The position numbers and the translations under genes are program-made. From positions 148 through 6,585 of the forward strand of contig PLUH01000132.1 of assembly GCA_003164825.1 (NCBI GenBank): a stretch of 6,438 bases of DNA. The letters run 5' to 3'. Shown piece by piece: positions 4,414 to 6,438 of this stretch (position 1 is the stretch's first letter; each line of letters starts with the position of its first letter). The notes beneath the pieces were generated by a model. That model did not search any database. It was not told the DNA's origin and saw only the letters and a program-made list of their open reading frames with translations. This DNA comes from Hyphomicrobiales bacterium. GTDB lineage: Bacteria; Pseudomonadota; Alphaproteobacteria; Rhizobiales; Beijerinckiaceae.

Positions 4414-6438
4414 TTACACGTCCAAATTCGCCACGCTCAGCGCGTTGTCCTGGATGAACTCGCGGCGAGGCTCGACGATATCGCCCATCAGCTTGACGAA
4501 AATGTCGTCGGCCTCGTCGACCTCGCGGATCTTGACCTGCAGCAGGGTGCGGGCGTCGCGGTCGAGGGTCGTCTCCCACAGTTGATCCTTGTTCATTTCG
4601 CCCAGGCCCTTGTAGCGCTGGAAGGTCACGCCCTTGCGCCCCGCCGCGTTGACCGCCTCCAGAAGCCCTGAGGGGCCCGAGACGGTCGTCGTCTCGCCGC
4701 GGCGCTGAAACGTCGCCGGTTCGGCGAAGGCTTCGCGCAAAGGCCCCGCATGCTCGTCGAGATGGCGCGCATCGGCGGAAGCGAGCAGGCCCGCATCGAG
4801 CGCCGCCGCCTGACGAACGCCGCGGACCTCGCGCGTCAGCACATAGCCATTCGCCTCGACCCGGTCGCTCCAGCCGCGCTCAGTCTCCTCCGCGATGGCG
4901 TTCATGCGTTCCGCCAGCCGGCGAGCGCGCGTTTCGCCCTCGGGGTCGTCGGGCCCGCTCAATGGGCGTAAAGCGCCGGCCAGCGCCGCCTGCTCGACCA
5001 GGCTGCGATTATAGCGCGAATGCAGGCCGTCGAGCAGGTGGCGAAGGGCGCGCGCCTCCTCGACCAGCGCCCGCAGGTCTTGGCCGGCCAGCACTTCGCC
5101 GCGGGCAAGGGTCAGCGTCGCCCCGTCGAGTCCCGCATCGACCAGATAATCCTCGAGCGCGCGCTCGTCCTTGAGATACTGCTCCGATTGTCCGCGCTTG
5201 ACCTTGAACAGCGGCGGCTGGGCGATGAACAGATGCCCGGCCTCGATGATCGGGCGCATCTGCCGGAAGAAGAAGGTGAGCAGAAGGGTGCGGATGTGCG
5301 AGCCGTCGACATCGGCGTCGGTCATGATGATGATCTTGTGGTAGCGCAGCTTCTCCATATTGAAGTCGTCGCGCCCGATGCCGGCGCCGAGCGCCGTGAT
5401 GAGGGTGCCGATCTGCTCGCTGCCGAGCATCTTGTCGAAGCGCGCCCGCTCGACGTTGAGAATCTTGCCGCGCAGCGGCAGCACCGCCTGGAACTCGCGG
5501 TTGCGGCCCTGCTTGGCGGTGCCGCCGGCTGAATCGCCCTCGACGATGAAGATCTCCGACTTGGCCGGATCGCGCTCCTGGCAGTCGGCGAGCTTGCCGG
5601 GCAGGCTTGCAATGTCGAGCGCGCCCTTGCGGCGGGTAAGCTCGCGCGCCTTGCGCGCCGCTTCGCGCGCCTGCGCCGCCTCGACCACCTTGCCGACGAT
5701 CACCCGCGCCTCCTGCGGATGCTCCTCGAACCATTGCGACATGAGATCGTTGACCAGGCCCTCGACCACCGGCCGGACCTCGGAGGACACCAGCTTGTCC
5801 TTGGTCTGGGAGGAGAATTTCGGGTCCGGACATTTGATGCTCAAGACGCAGGTCAGGCCCTCGCGAGTGTCGTCGCCCGAAAGGTCGACCCTTTCTTTTT
5901 TTAGCAGCCCCGAACTTTCGGCATAGCCGACCACCTGGCGGGTGAGAGCGCTGCGCAAGCCGATAAGATGGGTGCCGCCGTCGCGCTGCGGAATGTTGTT
6001 GGTGAACGGCAGCACGTTCTCGTGATAACTGTCGTTCCACCACAGCGCGACCTCGACGCCGATACCATCGCGCTCGCCGCTGATGAGGATCGGGTTGTCG
6101 ATCAGCGCGGTCTTGGCGCGGTCCAGATAGCGCACGAACGCCTCGAGCCCGCCCTCATAGTGGAGGTCTTCGCGCTTGGGCTCCGCGTGACGCAGGTCGG
6201 TCAGCACGATGTGCACGCCCGAATTGAGGAACGCGAGCTCGCGCAAGCGATGCTCGATCGTCGCATAGTCGAACTCGACCATGGTGAAGGTTTCGAGCGA
6301 AGGGGTGAACGTGACCTCGGTGCCGCGTTTCGGGCGACCGTCAACCATCGGCGCAGGCCCAACGACCTTGAGCGGCGCGACCACGTCGCCATGGGCGAAT
6401 TCGACGAAGTGCTCGAGCCCGTCGCGCCAGATTCGTAA
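4414..6438 (-). CDS. gyrB: DNA gyrase subunit B (GyrB), N-terminus outside window
   Basis: GyrB is the ATPase and TOPRIM subunit of gyrase, which with GyrA introduces negative supercoils. The frame is open from the window edge (first codons read LRIWRDGLEHFVEFAHGD) to TAA at 4414-4416, giving 674 residues. About 125-140 N-terminal residues, with the ATP-binding GHKL motifs, are missing. The transducer domain includes the ATP-contacting QTK loop (SSQTKDKLVSSEVRPVVEG, Q211-K213 of the fragment). The TOPRIM domain shows EGDSAGG (catalytic Glu at 300), PLRGKILNVE, and TDADVDGSHI (acidic DxD at about 372-376). A long insertion typical of proteobacterial GyrB follows (about 435-600), then RYKGLGEMN (608-616) and the GyrA-binding tail ending NALSVANLDV. 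LFIAQPPLFKVKRG supports GyrB over the paralogue ParE. The downstream gap to the small cassette is 51 bp with no evident terminator, so read-through is possible. Confidence 0.98.
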   Translation of the reverse strand, partial: LRIWRDGLEHFVEFAHGDVVAPLKVVGPAPMVDGRPKRGTEVTFTPSLETFTMVEFDYATIEHRLRELAFLNSGVHIVLTDLRHAEPKREDLHYEGGLEAFVRYLDRAKTALIDNPILISGERDGIGVEVALWWNDSYHENVLPFTNNIPQRDGGTHLIGLRSALTRQVVGYAESSGLLKKERVDLSGDDTREGLTCVLSIKCPDPKFSSQTKDKLVSSEVRPVVEGLVNDLMSQWFEEHPQEARVIVGKVVEAAQAREAARKARELTRRKGALDIASLPGKLADCQERDPAKSEIFIVEGDSAGGTAKQGRNREFQAVLPLRGKILNVERARFDKMLGSEQIGTLITALGAGIGRDDFNMEKLRYHKIIIMTDADVDGSHIRTLLLTFFFRQMRPIIEAGHLFIAQPPLFKVKRGQSEQYLKDERALEDYLVDAGLDGATLTLARGEVLAGQDLRALVEEARALRHLLDGLHSRYNRSLVEQAALAGALRPLSGPDDPEGETRARRLAERMNAIAEETERGWSDRVEANGYVLTREVRGVRQAAALDAGLLASADARHLDEHAGPLREAFAEPATFQRRGETTTVSGPSGLLEAVNAAGRKGVTFQRYKGLGEMNKDQLWETTLDRDARTLLQVKIREVDEADDIFVKLMGDIVEPRREFIQDNALSVANLDV

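Noticed and set aside
5009..6043. Minus-strand 344-codon frame inside gyrB
   Set aside because: It is the -1 frame of GyrB and gives an Arg/Gly/Ala-rich sequence without domains. It is kept only as context for the A7 slippage finding.

Overview
The window is a run of genes that all read on the minus strand, so the biological order is gyrB, then two small genes, then dnaG, then rpoD. Base composition is GC-rich, with C or G favoured at third codon positions. The DnaG and RpoD sequences look alphaproteobacterial, most likely order Hyphomicrobiales; a Beijerinckiaceae/Methylocystaceae-type genome is my guess from recalled homologues, not from a search. No RNA gene, insertion sequence or CRISPR array was seen.

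Layout, in transcription order. Positions 6438-4414 hold DNA gyrase subunit B, cut off at its N-terminus by the window edge. After a 51-bp gap with no evident terminator comes a pair of small overlapping genes. The first (4362-3970) is an uncharacterised protein of about 130 residues. The second (4004-3594) is a C-terminal helix-turn-helix protein of the kind found as antitoxins or autorepressors. The pair looks like a small toxin-antitoxin-type cassette placed between housekeeping genes, and by hand count it is lower in GC (about 58% over 3601-4380) than the flanks. A 79-bp spacer carrying a 7-bp inverted repeat leads to dnaG (3514-1589), the replicative primase. A 197-bp spacer with a strong imperfect hairpin and a good ribosome binding site leads to rpoD (1391 to beyond position 1), the housekeeping sigma factor, cut off in region 2.

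Together the large genes supply supercoiling (GyrB), lagging-strand priming (DnaG) and transcription initiation (RpoD). The dnaG-rpoD pairing is the core of the macromolecular synthesis operon of proteobacteria; having gyrB directly upstream is less usual. The points most worth a second look are the DnaG zinc-finger region with all four metal ligands replaced, the small two-gene cassette with its out-of-frame overlap, and the two hairpins in the spacers before dnaG and rpoD. I found no clear evidence of a wholly new system; the small cassette is the best candidate for something undescribed.
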